Shown: positions 47,446-60,628, counted from the stretch's first letter. The stretch is 64,000 nucleotides of DNA from Eupeodes corollae (GCF_945859685.1 NC_079149.1:68838991-68902990); one strand, 5' to 3'. Program-made: numbers and translations. The notes: generated by a model from the sequence alone, not told the origin.

Positions 47446-47643
47446 AAAATACTCTATTTCAAAATACTGTATGTACAAAATACTGCATGATCAAAATGCT
47501 GTATCTCAAAGTTCTGTATTTCGAAATTCTGTATATTAATATTAACCATATTGCAAAATATTAACCATACAGTATTAACCATCAGTATCGTACAGTATCA
47601 TACAGAATTTTGGCCATACAGGATTTTAAAATACAGCATTTCG
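47441..47643. repeat. Short-period tandem repeats in opposing orientation
   Basis: From about 47441 to 47530 about six units of 15-17 bp resembling TCAAAATACTGTATT follow each other (for example TTCAAAATACTGTATG, ATCAAAATGCTGTATC). From about 47566 to 47643 the same unit returns in reverse (CATACAGTATTAACC, CATACAGAATTTTGG, AATACAGCATTTCGA). The two halves could pair into an imperfect foldback about 200 nt long. Confidence 0.7.
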
Positions 47644-49589
47644 ACCCGCTGCCCTTCGCAAATCCACAAGGCGAGATAATGCGCTCTTTCAATAAATGGA
47701 TACGTCGGTTGAACCTAACTATATTTTTGGTAATAAATTCAAACAATTTGCAAACATCTTTGAGCATAGATCAAGTTCCAGCAGTCAAGAGCAAATCCAA
47801 AAATAATATTACCAGATTAAAAACCAGTCTCATTACCAACTTTAAGTTTTGGGGATTTTGTTAAAGAAAAAGTAAGAATATATGTTTTTTTCTATTACAT
47901 TCAAAGGCATGTTAAAAGTACACGGATATTTAAATTAAAAAAAATTAAACACCGATCTGGTTTCCCCAATAAATGCTGTTGGGATTCGCAGCAATAACAG
48001 CATTAAATTGTTATTACTAATTATTTCAATTTTTAGATTCTTTTTACAGAACATATTTGTTTGTAAGCTTTTTTATATTTCGTAATAAGAAAAAACAACC
48101 GCCACTCAATTTCTGTAAAAATTAGCCGCTTTGTTGTTTCTTATCTTATGGTGCAAGTAGTTAAACCAAAAGCTACTTATCAGTTTTGAGGGCAAAAGGT
48201 AATTTTTGTAAGTTTAGTTACGTTCGGACGGGACGCCATAGAGTCTGTGTGTAATCACAATGAATTGTTAATGTGACAACTTGTGTGTTATTGTCACACG
48301 AGATCATTAATTTGGATTTTGTTTTTAAATTATGACGAACCAATTTTGGGGTTAAGCTATGAGTGAAAAGTTATCATCCTCAAGTTCGAATGAAATTCAA
48401 ATTGAAAGTATTGATTTGTTTTATCAACGGGTGCATGTTGTTCTATAAGATTTTCACTTGTAAACGTTTAATTATTTACAAAACCCGACACTTGAATCTG
48501 TAGTGTTTTATATTTTTGAAATTCGTCATAGTCTCAAAAAATTAAATAGTTTCATTAGTTTATTAAAAAAAATATTCTCAATTCTTTCTGCCAATTAAAA
48601 ATACTAATCAACTTTTTAATTTAGTTATTTTTTTAAAGAACAACGATTTATGAAATTGATTCCTACAATCTTACATATTTTTCGAATAAGACGTTCATTA
48701 AGTTTCATTTTTCATATAAAATGTTTAATAACAATATACAGATCTAAGCTTTTTAGAGACTTTAAATCTTGGTAGTTTGCCTTACTATTAGGTTAAAATT
48801 TTTGGAAATGTATAATTATAAATATCAACTACCCTTATACCATATCAATTAAATTAGTTAATTTAGACAAAGCGAAATAATTTTAAAAAATAACAGAAGT
48901 GTTCCCCGAAGAAAATAATAGGAAGGATAAATATACCCCTGAGGAAGTAAAGGACATTTATGAAATAATATCAGTTTTAAATTTTATTTACAATAGAATT
49001 ATTTAAATTTACAAATTGTTTTAAATCATTTTATATGTACATTGCCCTTACACCTTAATTTTTGGTATCAGAATCCCACTGTAGAATAAACCACTTTAGC
49101 ACATGTCTTTGAAGTTGCGAATACCATATATGTGCGTATTAAGTTCTTTTGACCATAAGATGTCCTAGGAGATTTTATTATTTTAAAATCAAAGATTTTT
49201 GATGAGCTCTTCATTAAATCTGCTTTCCACAACTTTTAAAAGTGTTTTGCTTCAATATTTTCCTTTAATTGGAATTTCCTCTTCCAAAAAAAACATATTT
49301 TTCCTTTCATCCGAAAATTGACCCAACTTCCGATTGTGTAAAGAATTAGCTCGAAATCATAGTGATTCCATCAAAAACGAATTATAAGTTCGTTTGTTTT
49401 ACTATTTCTTCCATCAAATCTAAACAAATCTGTTTTTGTTTTTCAAAACATAAGATATGTATTAATATCATTGCAATTTCGGATACTTTTCTTTTTGCCT
49501 TTAACCTTGTTTTAAAGAAAAGCAAATATACAAAATAAAATGAATAAGTAGTCAAAAGAAAACCGGCTAAGCTACAACATACCATCGAT
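47644..49589. other. AT-rich non-coding DNA
   Basis: No feature recognised up to the start of the LOA/I-like LINE. Confidence 0.5.
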
Positions 49590-51600
49590 ATAACTTTGCC
49601 CATCATTGAGATGATCTCCAAAAGTTGTCTAGATCTGGTCTATATACCTCAGCGATGGAGAGAAGTAAAGGTAGTTTTCATTCCCAAGGCGGGCAAATGC
49701 TCGCATGTCAACCCTAAAGATCGAAGACCTATTAGCCTATCATCATTCATTCTCAAAATTCTGGAACAATTGATTGATATCCATGTACGTAATAGCATTG
49801 ATAAGAGACTATCGATGTCTCAGCATGCTTACTGCAAAGGGAAATCGGTAGAAACAGCCTTGCAAACTCTGATAAGAACTATCGAATACTCTCTAGAGCA
49901 AAAGGAATATACTATGGTTGCCTTCCTGGATATTGAGGTGCTTTCAACAACGTTAATTCTGCTATGACGACCCTAAACGTCGACCTGCTAAAAAGCAGGA
50001 TCATCAACTCTAAGATGGGGGATTTTTGTACGAAAGGGTCTGTCGGTAGAGGCACTCCGCAAGGTGGTGTTCTGTCTCCTCCCCTGTGGAACATAGTGGT
50101 TAACGAACTGCTAATATCCCTTGAGAGGGGAGGCTACAGAGTGATTGCGTATGCCGATGATGTTGCTATCGCCGTCACTGGAGAACATCCTAATACTCTG
50201 AGAGACCTCCTTCAAAACGCACACAATAGGCTCACTTGATAAGCTGATCACTGCGGACTTAATTTTAATCCTCAAAAAACAGACCTCGTCCTTTTAACAC
50301 GGAAATACAAGATCCCAGTAATTGTACCTCCTTCAATAAAAGGTGTACCACTAATTTTCACCAATGAAGCCAAATATCTTGGTCTGATATTGAACACAAA
50401 ATTAAGTTGGAAATCTAATATTCAGGAAAGGAGTTAAAAAAGCTACAGTAGCTCTTTTCCTTTGCAACAAAGCCATAGGAAGCAAATGGGGTTTTCAACC
50501 TCGCATAACCTACTGGCTATACACATCGGTCATCCGACCAATACTTATGTACGGGGTTGCAGAATGGTGGACTTCACTGGAGAAAGTCACATACTACGCA
50601 AACTCGGCAGAGTCCAACGCACTGCATGTCTCTGCATAAGCGGGACATTGAGAACCACACCCTCAGCAGCGTTAGACACTCTCATCCATTTGACACCCCT
50701 CGACAACTTTAGCAAACAAGTGGCAGCGAGTACAGCTATAAGACTCAACTCCTCATCTCAATGGGCCAACAATAATATAGGGCACTCCATCATTTTGAAC
50801 CTCTTTTTATACATAGACTACACTACTCCAAAACCTCAATTTGGAAAAAACTTTCAGGTATCCATTCCATCCAGAGATGAGTGGAAAGACAAAAAACTAA
50901 TGGACGACAAAAGCATTCATTTTTATAAAGATAGATCCAAGACAAATGAAGGAGTTGGTAGTAATAATCATTGTAGCGTCTTCCAAGTGGACATTTAACA
51001 ATCAAAGAGGTCCTCTCCTGGCTAAGAGAAAACGTGATATCAGCTTCTGACATCCGCATCTTCTCTGACAGTCAGGCTGCTATTAAATCTCTTGACGGTG
51101 TCTCAACCAAATCTCAAATTTAAAATTCACCTCTGTTGAGTTCCGGGCCACAGAGACATCATAGGAAATTGTAGAGTCGATTAACTTGCTAAAAATGGAA
51201 CAGTCATGCCTATTTCAACTGAAAAGGAAAAGATAGGTATACCGATAGCTAAATGTAAACTTCTGCTATAAGAAACTCTAGTGCGCAGCCACAAAACTCA
51301 TATGGCCTTCACTGGACCTAAAGCGATCTAAAGACTTATTATCTCAAAGCAGACTTCACATTATCTCCCTAATAGGTGTCCTTAAGGGGCACTGTCTTAA
51401 ATGACTTCTGCTGGAGCTGTATGGACGATGAAGAAGAGGAAACAATCTCTCACCTTTCTGCACTTGCCCTGCTCTTTCACTAAGACGCAAACTTCATCTG
51501 GGAAACTACTCTTTTGAAAATCCCAGTGAACTAGCTAAAAAGGATATCAAATATATTCTTCGCTTTATAAAAAGCTCCAAATGGTTCAACTAGTGGGAAG
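49590..51600 (+). pseudogene. LOA/I-like LINE ORF2: reverse transcriptase and RNase H remnants
   Basis: In order: YIPQRWREVKVVFIPKAGK, NPKDRRPISLSSFILKILEQ, MSQHAYCKGKSVETALQTLI and VAFLDIE, a 1-bp frame break at about 49940 inside the DIEGAFNN block, then GRGTPQGGVLSPPLWNIVVN and IAYADDVAIAV (catalytic, about 50140). After further breaks come VQRTACLCISGTLRTTPSAA and an RNase H region: KDRSKTNEGVG (normally TDGSKT) and IFSDSQAAIKSLDGVSTKS (about 51058-51115). A CCHC-like C-terminal piece (about 51415-51600) follows. A reverse transcriptase followed by RNase H is characteristic of the LOA/I group and distinguishes it from the other LINEs here. At least four frameshifts or stops. Confidence 0.8.
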
Positions 51601-51690
51601 TAACTCTCTAGATTCATTTGGTATCACAATGGGCACTAAGTGTGTGTGTTCTGTATCCGCAGCCACTTTAACCTAACCTAACCTTACCTA
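51600..51690 (+). mobile_element. LOA/I-like LINE 3' end with (CCTAA)n tail
   Basis: The 3' region GTGTGTTCTGTATCCGCAGC ends in TTTAACCTAACCTAACCTTA (from about 51669), the simple-sequence tail usual for this LINE group. The element is 5'-truncated at about 49590. Confidence 0.65.
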
Positions 51691-53620
51691 AATGAAAACA
51701 CTTTTTTCAAGCAAGATTGTCGTACTTTTTGTTAACTGTACCATAAATAAAAAAACAAGAAATTGGTATCATTAAATTGCAGTATTGCTAAATAAATGCT
51801 TAGCCTGGTTAAATTAAAAACTTGCAAGGATGAAATACATTTTATATGGAATTAATAATCCTTGAATGAAATGAAAATCTCTGTTTGTATTATTTGTTCC
51901 ATCCCTGAAGGTAACCCTATTTTCCCTATTGACAAAAAAACCTCCTAGTGAAATTGAAGTTATTAATGTTTTTTCCCAGAAATGCATTAAAATATAAAGT
52001 CGTATTTTTAAAGACAATAGTGCAGCAACAAAACAAATAAAGTTAAGTATTTTGTATGCGTAGCTTGTGTTTTCTTATGCATTTGCCACACTTTTTCGAT
52101 AAAGTAGAATTCCATGAAAATAATTGTTATGTTTATAAATAAGTCTTCCTAATCTTTATGATTATTCGCTTCAAAGGTGGTTCTGTTTCTGAAAATAGAA
52201 AATCTTTATTTCTTCAAATGGCACGTACGTGGGCAATTTTATAGCGCATTAAATAACATTACATGCTGCAGGCCATGTTTATTTTCATAAACTAGGACAT
52301 CAGATATCCCGAATTTTAATGGAATAGTGTAAAGCGTTCAAGTAAGCTTTACAAGAATTCCAATCTCACCGTACAGTACTTAGAAACTATAAAACACTTC
52401 CACAACCAATGCTTAGTAATAAAATAAATACATATAACTTATGATACAATCTTAAAATTAAAAAAATGCATCCAACAAAAATCGAGTCATAAATCTTTAA
52501 AATTACCATAAAGTATAAATACGCACGTCGATCATAAGCATAAATATCTATAAAGCCGATTCTAGCCTTTTGGAATTCGTTAAATCAACCTATTAAATTA
52601 AATTAACATGCTGTTGAAAACACATCAGACCCTGGAACTTGCCACTGTTTTTCTCATGCCACTTTATAAACCACCACCCAATCCATAATAATTTTAACCA
52701 AGTGGGTATTTACTACCTCTATACCTTCTTATATTGGGGCACTCGCACTTCTCTCTAAGTGGAATAACCATATACACAATTCGAAATTTTATGGTCTTAA
52801 GAAAACCCACATAAAAGTGCCCATAAAAACAACAAAAACGGTTTTAAACTCTTAAATCTAAAGAAAACGGATTTCCAGTTGCTCCCTAGGTGGTGATGGT
52901 GTACCATTCCTGGAGCCAATTTCTCAATGCATTATTACATAAATGTCATTTTTAATGAACAAAACATGCACCATATAAAGAATAGAGCTCTTGGTATGCT
53001 GCACAACGCTCTTACGTCGTCATCGTTCGTGTACATTGGTATAATCCCTCTTAAAGAGGGGAACAACTGAATTCCATTCATAATGTTGTTTAAACGAATG
53101 GGACAGACAAAAATGTATCTTTTGGAGGAATCCACCTTTTTAAGATGGTTTGTCTTTCTGTATGGTAGCATAAATAATCCAAAGGATCAAATGGGAAGAG
53201 TAACTATAGGGTTCTTTTAACAATAGATTGTGGATAGCTTGAGTAATATGACTTCATAAAGACGAAGGCAGTAAAATATAAAGAAAATTAAAATTGAAGA
53301 TAGTACAAGTTTTTTTCTATCAAGGTGTATTTTCCTTACAAATGTGAATGCGGTAATTGACGCAGCTCGAAAAGAACTAGAGACTGAAAGTGTTCTTTGT
53401 TTATACACTTTGAGAAACCGAGATAAGGAAAAAACCTTAAAATACCCTGAGGTAAGATTTGTTTTTGTATTTTTATGGTGAAGTAAAGGCAAGTTATTGA
53501 TACTGGAAAAAAAATTTCAAATGCAATGAAGGGAAATTGAATACACATTGGTTTAAAAGCTGAAACTCAAACTCGATTTTGATCATACAAATTTTACTAA
53601 TTCAATTGTGCTGATGGTAA
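51691..53620. other. AT-rich non-coding DNA
   Basis: No gene recognised. The part 52880-53170 is less AT-rich and holds an open minus-strand frame of 78 codons, without a known motif. Confidence 0.45.
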
Positions 53621-53629
53621 AAATGGAAA

Positions 53630-54870
53630 AGAGAATGGGATGCGACCCACACTGATAACTTTTTATCCCGTCTGTCGATTTGTCTTGCTTAAAAGTTTGT
53701 AGGTTTTCGTGTTGCGTTAAAAAAGTTGTTAGTTGAATTATTCTTACAAATTTTGAAATTACCAACAATATTTTTCATATAAAGAAATAGTTTAGATTAA
53801 TAGATTTTTAGTCGAAATCTAATATTTACTAGTTTTATTACCATTTCTTAAATTTTTACAAATTAGATGAATGAACCGAACATCAGTTTTTATCAAATTT
53901 GCGTTCTATTTTTGTAGATTTTATTTTTTTTTTATGAAAAATCGGACTATAATATTTTTAATTTTTGAAACAATATTTTAGTCGAAATTCAATTTTTACC
54001 AACTTTTGTTAAATTTTCTTGTTAAGGTTCTTATTTTTTTTAAACAAAACTGTCAATTCGATATTTCTCAAAATTTTACCGAATGTTGCAAACAATATTT
54101 TTTATAAGTTAAAATTAGGTGAAAGAAAATATCACAAATTTTGAAAAGATATTTGAGTCGAAAAGCAATTTTTACGATCCTTTAATAATTTTTTTATTAA
54201 AAAAAGCTGTAAATTTCTATTTTTGTCAAAATTTTACTACATGATGAAAAAAATATTTTGTATGAGTGAAAATTAGTTGGAAGCCAGTAATTCTTTTTTA
54301 AGGTTTTTATTTTTTATAAAAAATGTGTATATTCGATTCTTCTCAAAATTTTACCAGATGTAAAAACCGGTTTTTGTCGTTGTTCAAAATTGTTTTGGAT
54401 ATAAAACTCTTTTTATTTGTAAAATTTTCGAGGTGACAAATTTTTTTTCAGTTTTTTTGGTTTTTTAAAAAAAAGTTCATTGGATTTTTTTTAAAAATAT
54501 ATTTGTTTGGTATCACGTCACAATGTATAAATTATGAGATATTTAGGGTTAACCAAAATGTATACATTTTTTTGAACTGCTATGGTAAACAAAACCACCC
54601 ACGATATTTTCTTGAGAGCCCTTTCTGCATCTTTCTGCATTATTATCTGTAAAACAACATTTATTTGAAGTCGATATATCTACTGGTTCTTGAGCTATGG
54701 ACGACGAAAAAACGTCGCGAACGTACGGGCGTACGAGCGTACGTACACACGCACGCACAGACGTCTTTCCAAAAATCTTTTATTTTGACTGTATGGACCT
54801 TGAAACGTCGAGAAATGTCAAAATTTTCAATTTGACGAATCGGACACATTACAATAACTTCCTATTTGAA
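53630..54870 (-). repeat. Dispersed repeat family RA, copy 5 (near full length)
   Basis: This is the most complete copy, about 1.24 kb in reverse. The 3' end is at about 53638 (GGGATGCGACCCACACTGAT in the plus direction). Then come several internal tandem units, the conserved 150-bp block (about 54590-54710), the ACGT-type microsatellite (about 54715-54760), and the 5' end (ACAATAACTTCCTATTTGAA at about 54852-54871). Both ends agree with copies 4 and 6, which fixes the family boundaries. Confidence 0.85.
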
Positions 54871-57045
54871 GTTAAAAATATTCGTTCCAATAACCCTTAA
54901 AGAAATAAAATTTTGGAGACCTTATGGTTACAGTGCAATTATTTTGGAAGGCATAGTGTTGCAAGACTTAAAAATGTATATTTTTAAATTATCTGACACA
55001 AATATCAGTCAAAAATACATAATTATGAACAATTTTTTTTCAGAATTATTTTGTTTCAAAATAAATTCATATACAAGATTTTGTTTTATTGTATGCAAAA
55101 TTGGAGCTAGAAAACCAATAACTTTTATTGAGCGAATACATACGCCTTAGCGGTGTATTTTCTTTAATAAAACCCTAAGGACTTACAAACAATTTGAAAA
55201 AGAAAAATTTTCTCACACTTTTTTACCTGCAAAAGAAGATGGTGACATATCAAATGCAACATTCATCTAATTTTGTGTTGCTCTAAATTCTTCTACCTAT
55301 GTATGTATACATTTTCGTCTTAGATTTGTATCATCTACTTTAATTGACGACTCCCATGATGATGGTGATATATGAAGGTGAAGATCTCTATATGTGTAGC
55401 TACATACCTCCATGCAGGTGAACTCAAGATTCTAAGAAATGATTGACGGGTGTAGAAATTAAATCCATCCAATTGAATTGAAAACAATGTAACGATAATA
55501 ATAGAACAGGTAGATTGCCTTCAATGTAAAGTGTTTCCAAAACAAAAAATTCCTTATCTTCATCATACCATTAAAAGGTTTTGCAATTGTTCGAGCTGAC
55601 CATGTTCTTAAGGTAGGAGTTTGAACACTTGCATTTTTTAAAGATGCATGTTGAAATTGTATTTTTTGTTTCAAATACAAATATGTACTTGAACAACTTA
55701 CTTTATAAACATTCTCTGACGATTTTGAATTCAAGTCGGTGATTACTTTTATAAAACTAAAACTACTAAATTTTTGAAAACGATGCAATTCCAACGATCA
55801 ACACAACCATCAATACGTGCTTGGAGTGTTTTTAGGGCTTATCGATTTATAACACCAAACTCAGAATGTTTAAACAATTTATTTACTTAGTGTATTTTTA
55901 AAATTCCATCCTCTATTTTCACAAACAAAAATTGAGCTCATTATGACTATTCATAAATACATCAACTTAATGAACCCTTTAATTGGTATTCTTCTTACTA
56001 TAATAAATCTTCGCCTTTGTGATGTGTTGGTTTAAGAAACATACAGATTTGTTTCTGAATTAAATGGGTTTGTTGGCATCTTGAATGTTTCCATTGAAAA
56101 TATTTTAGGCGTTTTATGTTTTCTTTCTAGAAATTCTAACAAATAAAACACAGTCTTTCAGAAAAAAGAACAACTTTAAATATTAATAAGCGTTGAATTT
56201 ATTGAATACCCACACTTTTGAATCCCTTTTTAATATTCAAAACAACCTTTATCAATTACCAATGCTGCGCCGACGCGGCTGGTCTCCGCGCCAGTCAAAA
56301 TGCATCATTGTTTAAATGTATAAAATTTGATTTATGCTCTTTTGTCCCGCTATTAACCTTTATTGATTTTCGACAACCCTTTCCAAAATTAAAAAAAAAA
56401 CTGACAAGCTATATAGGCTTTGTCAGTTTATACTTCCTCACGTTAATGTGTTTCTTAAATACTTAAAAATACTGTCTTGATATAGAAGAGAAGCTCCTAT
56501 TGACACCATAACTTCATGAATAAATATTTAAACCCAAGTACCTGATTGCAGTTTTCGTGAATATAAATTCGTATTACGCCTTAGACCTTCAATTCTGCCT
56601 ACTTTTTTTGAAATATTTGAATTATCGCAGGTGCGGGAGTAAGGTTAGTCTAAAAATGAGTCATGCTTTGCTGGCTGGTTTCTGTAATTTAAATTTAACC
56701 CGTTTATGGCACGATCTATAAAAGACAATATTCCAGAAATCCTCGAACAATTTGAGAAATTCGAAGAAAACGTGTTGTTTATTTTAAAGTACCATATATT
56801 TTAGCATTAATTTTGATTTTAGTTTTGGGCATTTTGTTAATTGATAGTTTCTAGGAAAACAGAACTATACAAACACTTTGCTAAATCAGGCGTGATGGGC
56901 AGACGTGCGTTTAAGAATGAACTGAAATCATTTTTTCAAATGATAATGTTGTATTAAAGAAAAATAATTTATTTTCTTAGTCTTTCCAGTCTAGAATCTC
57001 ATTTTAAATTCTTATATGTACAATGAACATACATATATATACCAG
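54871..57045. other. AT-rich non-coding DNA
   Basis: No gene or element recognised. A small GC-richer patch (56265-56305) lies in an open frame without domain similarity. Confidence 0.45.
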
Positions 57046-57053
57046 CTTAATCT

Positions 57054-58832
57054 CAAGGGTGGATCCAGATTTTTTCATCAGGGGGGGGGAGTAACGCACT
57101 TAACATATAGACGAGTTCTTAATCACCGCTTAAAAATGTTTTTTAAAGAAGGTTAACAAAATTTAAATAACATAATGTGCATCCTAACCTTAAATGTACA
57201 CATTTCAAAGGCTATAGTGACAAGTATAGTTATTAAATTATTTGAGAACGCTATTGTCCAGCAAGGTATAGTGTTACTATTTAATTTAGTAGACTTTTTT
57301 CATATGAAAGCATTGCAAGATTCTAACAGTTTTCTGAATATGCCATATTTAAGAGCAAAACGCAAAAGTTTATATGGTTTTTATTGCTTTCATGGAGAAA
57401 TGTACCAAATTATTTTGAGACTTTGCTTTCTTCCAAAAAAAACATTTTTTTTTCTGCCATTTATATTAATGCAGAAAACGTAACAAAAATTCAAAAACCC
57501 AGAAAATTAGAAAGAAAAGAATTGTCTGCTTTTTTTTGACGTAGTTTTTTCGGGCTAAATTTTCGGGAGTCTATTGTTACTATCACTAGCAGTGTGCTTA
57601 CTCGTAGATTGGAGCTGATGCTTCAGCTTAAAGGAGTCAACAAAAATTTAAATGTTAGAGAGACAAATTTTTGGTTCTTGAATTTAAGAAAATAAGTGCA
57701 GTTAAGTGCAAAATTTATCATGATTAGTTTGAAAATTTGACCATAGACACACCATATGGTTTGTCTATGAATTTGACCATCGACAAGAGCTTGCATTGAA
57801 AGATAAGATTATTGAAATCTGATTAAATTCTCGCCTTTATGAGGGGTAGTCTTCTGCAGCATTACAAAATATTTTTTTCTTGTAAAAAGAGGCCGAATTA
57901 TGAAAAAAATTAAAAAAGTTCTAAAAAAAATCTATCGGTTCATTTCTGGAAAAAATAGAATTTACACCTTAAAATTTGTATGGGGACTGCTGTTATTTTT
58001 AGTATTAAAACATGACAAAAAAACGCCTTAAGCTAATCGGCTTAGTTTCAATCAGCGCAGTTTCAATATGCTTTAGGGGCCAGGACAGACAGACAAACGG
58101 ATGGAATGGGGGACCCACTTCTTTTACTTTTCTAACGTCGTATTGTCATGTTTGATTCGAAATTTTAACGAATTCAATATCTGCCATATACATAGTTCCT
58201 ATTTTTGTGGCAAGTAAAATTCTCTTAAATGTTCACTATTTATGTGCATAAATAAAATAAGATGGAATTGAAGACTAGTTTCAGGAATTTAATATAAAAT
58301 TGAAAATCTCCTATTCAAGGTTTTTTTTATAAAAATTTCAATCTTTGCTCTTTTTCTTGGAAACAAATTTTATGAAAATAACTAAGCATTTACAAAAGCA
58401 AGTTACAAAAATTTTAAATGTTTTTGACAAAAAACCACTCTTTGGTGAATGTCGTTAAATTACTAACAAATCTTTACTTATACAACTTAACTGCATAAGC
58501 TTTATAGCTCATATGACCCCCGCCTTGATCGTCCATTGGGCAAAATTTCATGAATTTGTGCTAAGTTTTTGGAATAGGCCTGAATGTCATTACGAATGTC
58601 ATTCGTATTATGTTCTTGGTCCAGCCCTTAGTTGTTAAAAGTTGTACTTTTTGCAACAAAGTTTAGAAAATAAAACACAAATTTTTTTTATATACAAATT
58701 AATATAATAGGGGTCATATCCATTGACTCAATAGAATTAGTTTTGAATTATAGGAAATTCCTACAAAATCACAAACAAATTATCTGCCAGGGGGTCATGA
58801 CCCCTATGACCCCTCCTCAGGATCCGCCATTA
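57054..58832. mobile_element. hAT transposon 2, non-coding, with exact 8-bp target duplication
   Basis: The left end reads CAAGGGTGGATCCAGA (57054 on); the right end in reverse reads TAATGGCGGATCCTGAGG (58832 leftward). Both resemble the CAGGGGCGGATCCAG type of hAT terminus and share GGATCC-centred sequence. The octamer CTTAATCT flanks both sides (57046-57053 and 58833-58840). Subterminal G-runs (GGGGGGGGG at about 57083-57091) and repeated GGGGTCAT/ATGACCCC motifs (58712, 58795-58812) lie near the ends. No transposase blocks are seen in its 1.78 kb, so it would depend on another element. It contains an RB repeat. Confidence 0.85.
58050..58216 (+). repeat. Dispersed repeat family RB, copy 2
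   Basis: GGCCAGGACAGACAGACAAA, then GGGGGACCCACTTCTTTT, CGTCGTATTGTCATGTTTGA, CGAAATTTTAACGAATTCAA and CTGCCATATACATAGTTCCT follow the same order as at 44185-44370. It lies within hAT 2, either as a nested insertion or as part of that element's own sequence. Confidence 0.65.
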
Positions 58833-58840
58833 CTTAATCT

Positions 58841-60189
58841 ATTGCATTTTTGCACTTATAATTGAAAATGTGTTAATATCACATGGTTACAAAATAATGC
58901 ACTGATTGCAAATGATTTGAAAGAAATGCAGAGATGAATTCTCAAAACTAACTATGCCTTAATTAAATTGTCGCCCTCATTAACAGACCTTGGAATTACC
59001 TTGAGTGTTTCTTTTATAAATTTCGCAGTGAAAAAAAAAAATTAAAATAACTCTTTGGACAGTGCTTCAAAATTGTAAATCGTTGTAATAAGAATCTTAA
59101 ACCAAATTAACCAAGTTCCCCTATTCAGATTTAACTAATTAAGGGACACTTAGGCACCCATATGAAAAAATTATGAACAAATTCCTTAATTTTAATAGCC
59201 TTTCTGAATTTTTTTTGGAATTTAAAAATATTTTAAGAAATAAAGTTATGACACGAAAAGTTGTCATTAAGTTTTGATTAACATACAAATTCTCTGAACC
59301 AACAATTTAATTCGAAATAGCAACAAAATATAAGTAACTAATAAAATATTTCTAAATATAGTTCTAGGTATCACTTATGTTAAACAACAAGAGGAATTAA
59401 TTTTATTTTGATTTATTAAAACATTTCAATACGTTGAAAACTAAAGTAACAATAAATCAACTCATTTCCAGAAATTCAAAATATTCACACCAATTTTCAT
59501 AATAGAAACGGGAATTATAATATCACACTCCTATTAATTGTCACTTTTCTTCCTACATCCAGGAAAATACTAATGTATCTTAAGGCTATAAATGCATTAC
59601 ATATACATGATGCATAGTGCCACGCGGGGTTCGTAGGCGTCTTAACGTGATAGCTGCCTTGTCGGCACTATTGTGGACATTATTTATCTTTCGTTTCTTT
59701 TTGTCAAGCGTTAATATCGTTGGGTCAGACAATAAAATATTATATGTATGTGACGTAGACATATTTATCATGAAGTGCTATGAAAGATATGCATAGTTTT
59801 GAAACATACATTTAATGTAAGTACCTATAGAAAATCAACGAAACAAATTACTTGAACATTAAAATACATTTCAAATGATTGATTGCTGACAGTTGGAAAA
59901 AGATTTCTTTTAGTGTATGGAGCCGATGACGGATAGACTACAATGCAATTAGTGTAACATTACCCTTAGGTGTAATTATGATTGCCAGATAGTTTTTCTT
60001 TTGATATGGGCAGTGGGCTTGAAATAGTAAAAATAGAAATAAAGGTATAATTAAACCGCAATTCAACATGGGTACACCAAATCTCGCCTAAGGCTTAACA
60101 TATAATAAAGTCTTGCACATATAAAAATATTAAAACAAACAACATTAATTTAGCGTTAGAATGCAAAATAAATGAATGTATATAATATA
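58841..60189. other. AT-rich non-coding DNA
   Basis: No gene recognised. A less AT-rich patch at 59595-59700 lies in a short minus-strand frame without a known motif. Confidence 0.45.
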
Positions 60190-60264
60190 TGGCTACACTT
60201 ATATTATAAAGAGGAAAGATTTGTCTTTTTGTATTTTTGTATGTAACTACTGATCAAAGAATTA

Positions 60265-60592
60265 AGAAATAATGTGATTGTAGCAACTAATATTACGATT
60301 CCCGCGGCCGGTCATCTCGCACATGTTCCGCGGATCTCAATGATAGCAACTGATTTGCCCATATCTCTAAATAAGGCTACAGTTCCCTTTAAAAATATTT
60401 TTTGCCCTTACAATAAATAGATCCCAGGGACAAACTTTTCCCATAGTTGGTATCGACTTAAGGAAAGATTGCTTTGCCCACTGGCAATTGTATGTGGCAC
60501 TTCCAGGAGTAGGATCTCGTGAAAATCAATACGTTTTGTTGCCATCTACAAATACCACAGCCAACCTAGTGTACAGGGAGGCTTTAAGATAA
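60265..60592 (+). pseudogene. Helitron Rep/Helicase C-terminal fragment
   Basis: Plus-strand codons read NVIVATNITIPAAGHLAHVP, RISMIATDLPISLNKATVP and FKNIFCPYNK (about 60275-60420). Then, one frame over, QGQTFPIVGIDLRKDCFAHW, QLYVALPGVGSRENQYVLLP and a stop at 60590-60592. This is the end of the PIF1-like helicase domain: the usual PRIPLIPSDLPF, TINKSQGQTF and YVALSRV blocks are recognisable, with Ser-Arg of the last motif changed to Pro-Gly. One stop and one frameshift occur near 60418. Confidence 0.85.
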
Positions 60593-60628
60593 GTATACAT
60601 TTTTTTCTAATTTAGTGATTCATGGTCG

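Noticed and set aside
51669..51690. CCTAACCTAACC resembling the insect telomere repeat
   Set aside because: It is only a few units long and directly follows the 3' end of a LOA/I-like LINE, whose group has such tails. Most flies also lack TTAGG telomeres.
54697..54900. Arg/Thr-rich frame (TYGRTSVRTHART...)
   Set aside because: It is a translation of the ACGT microsatellite of the RA repeat on the strand opposite to the other shared frame.
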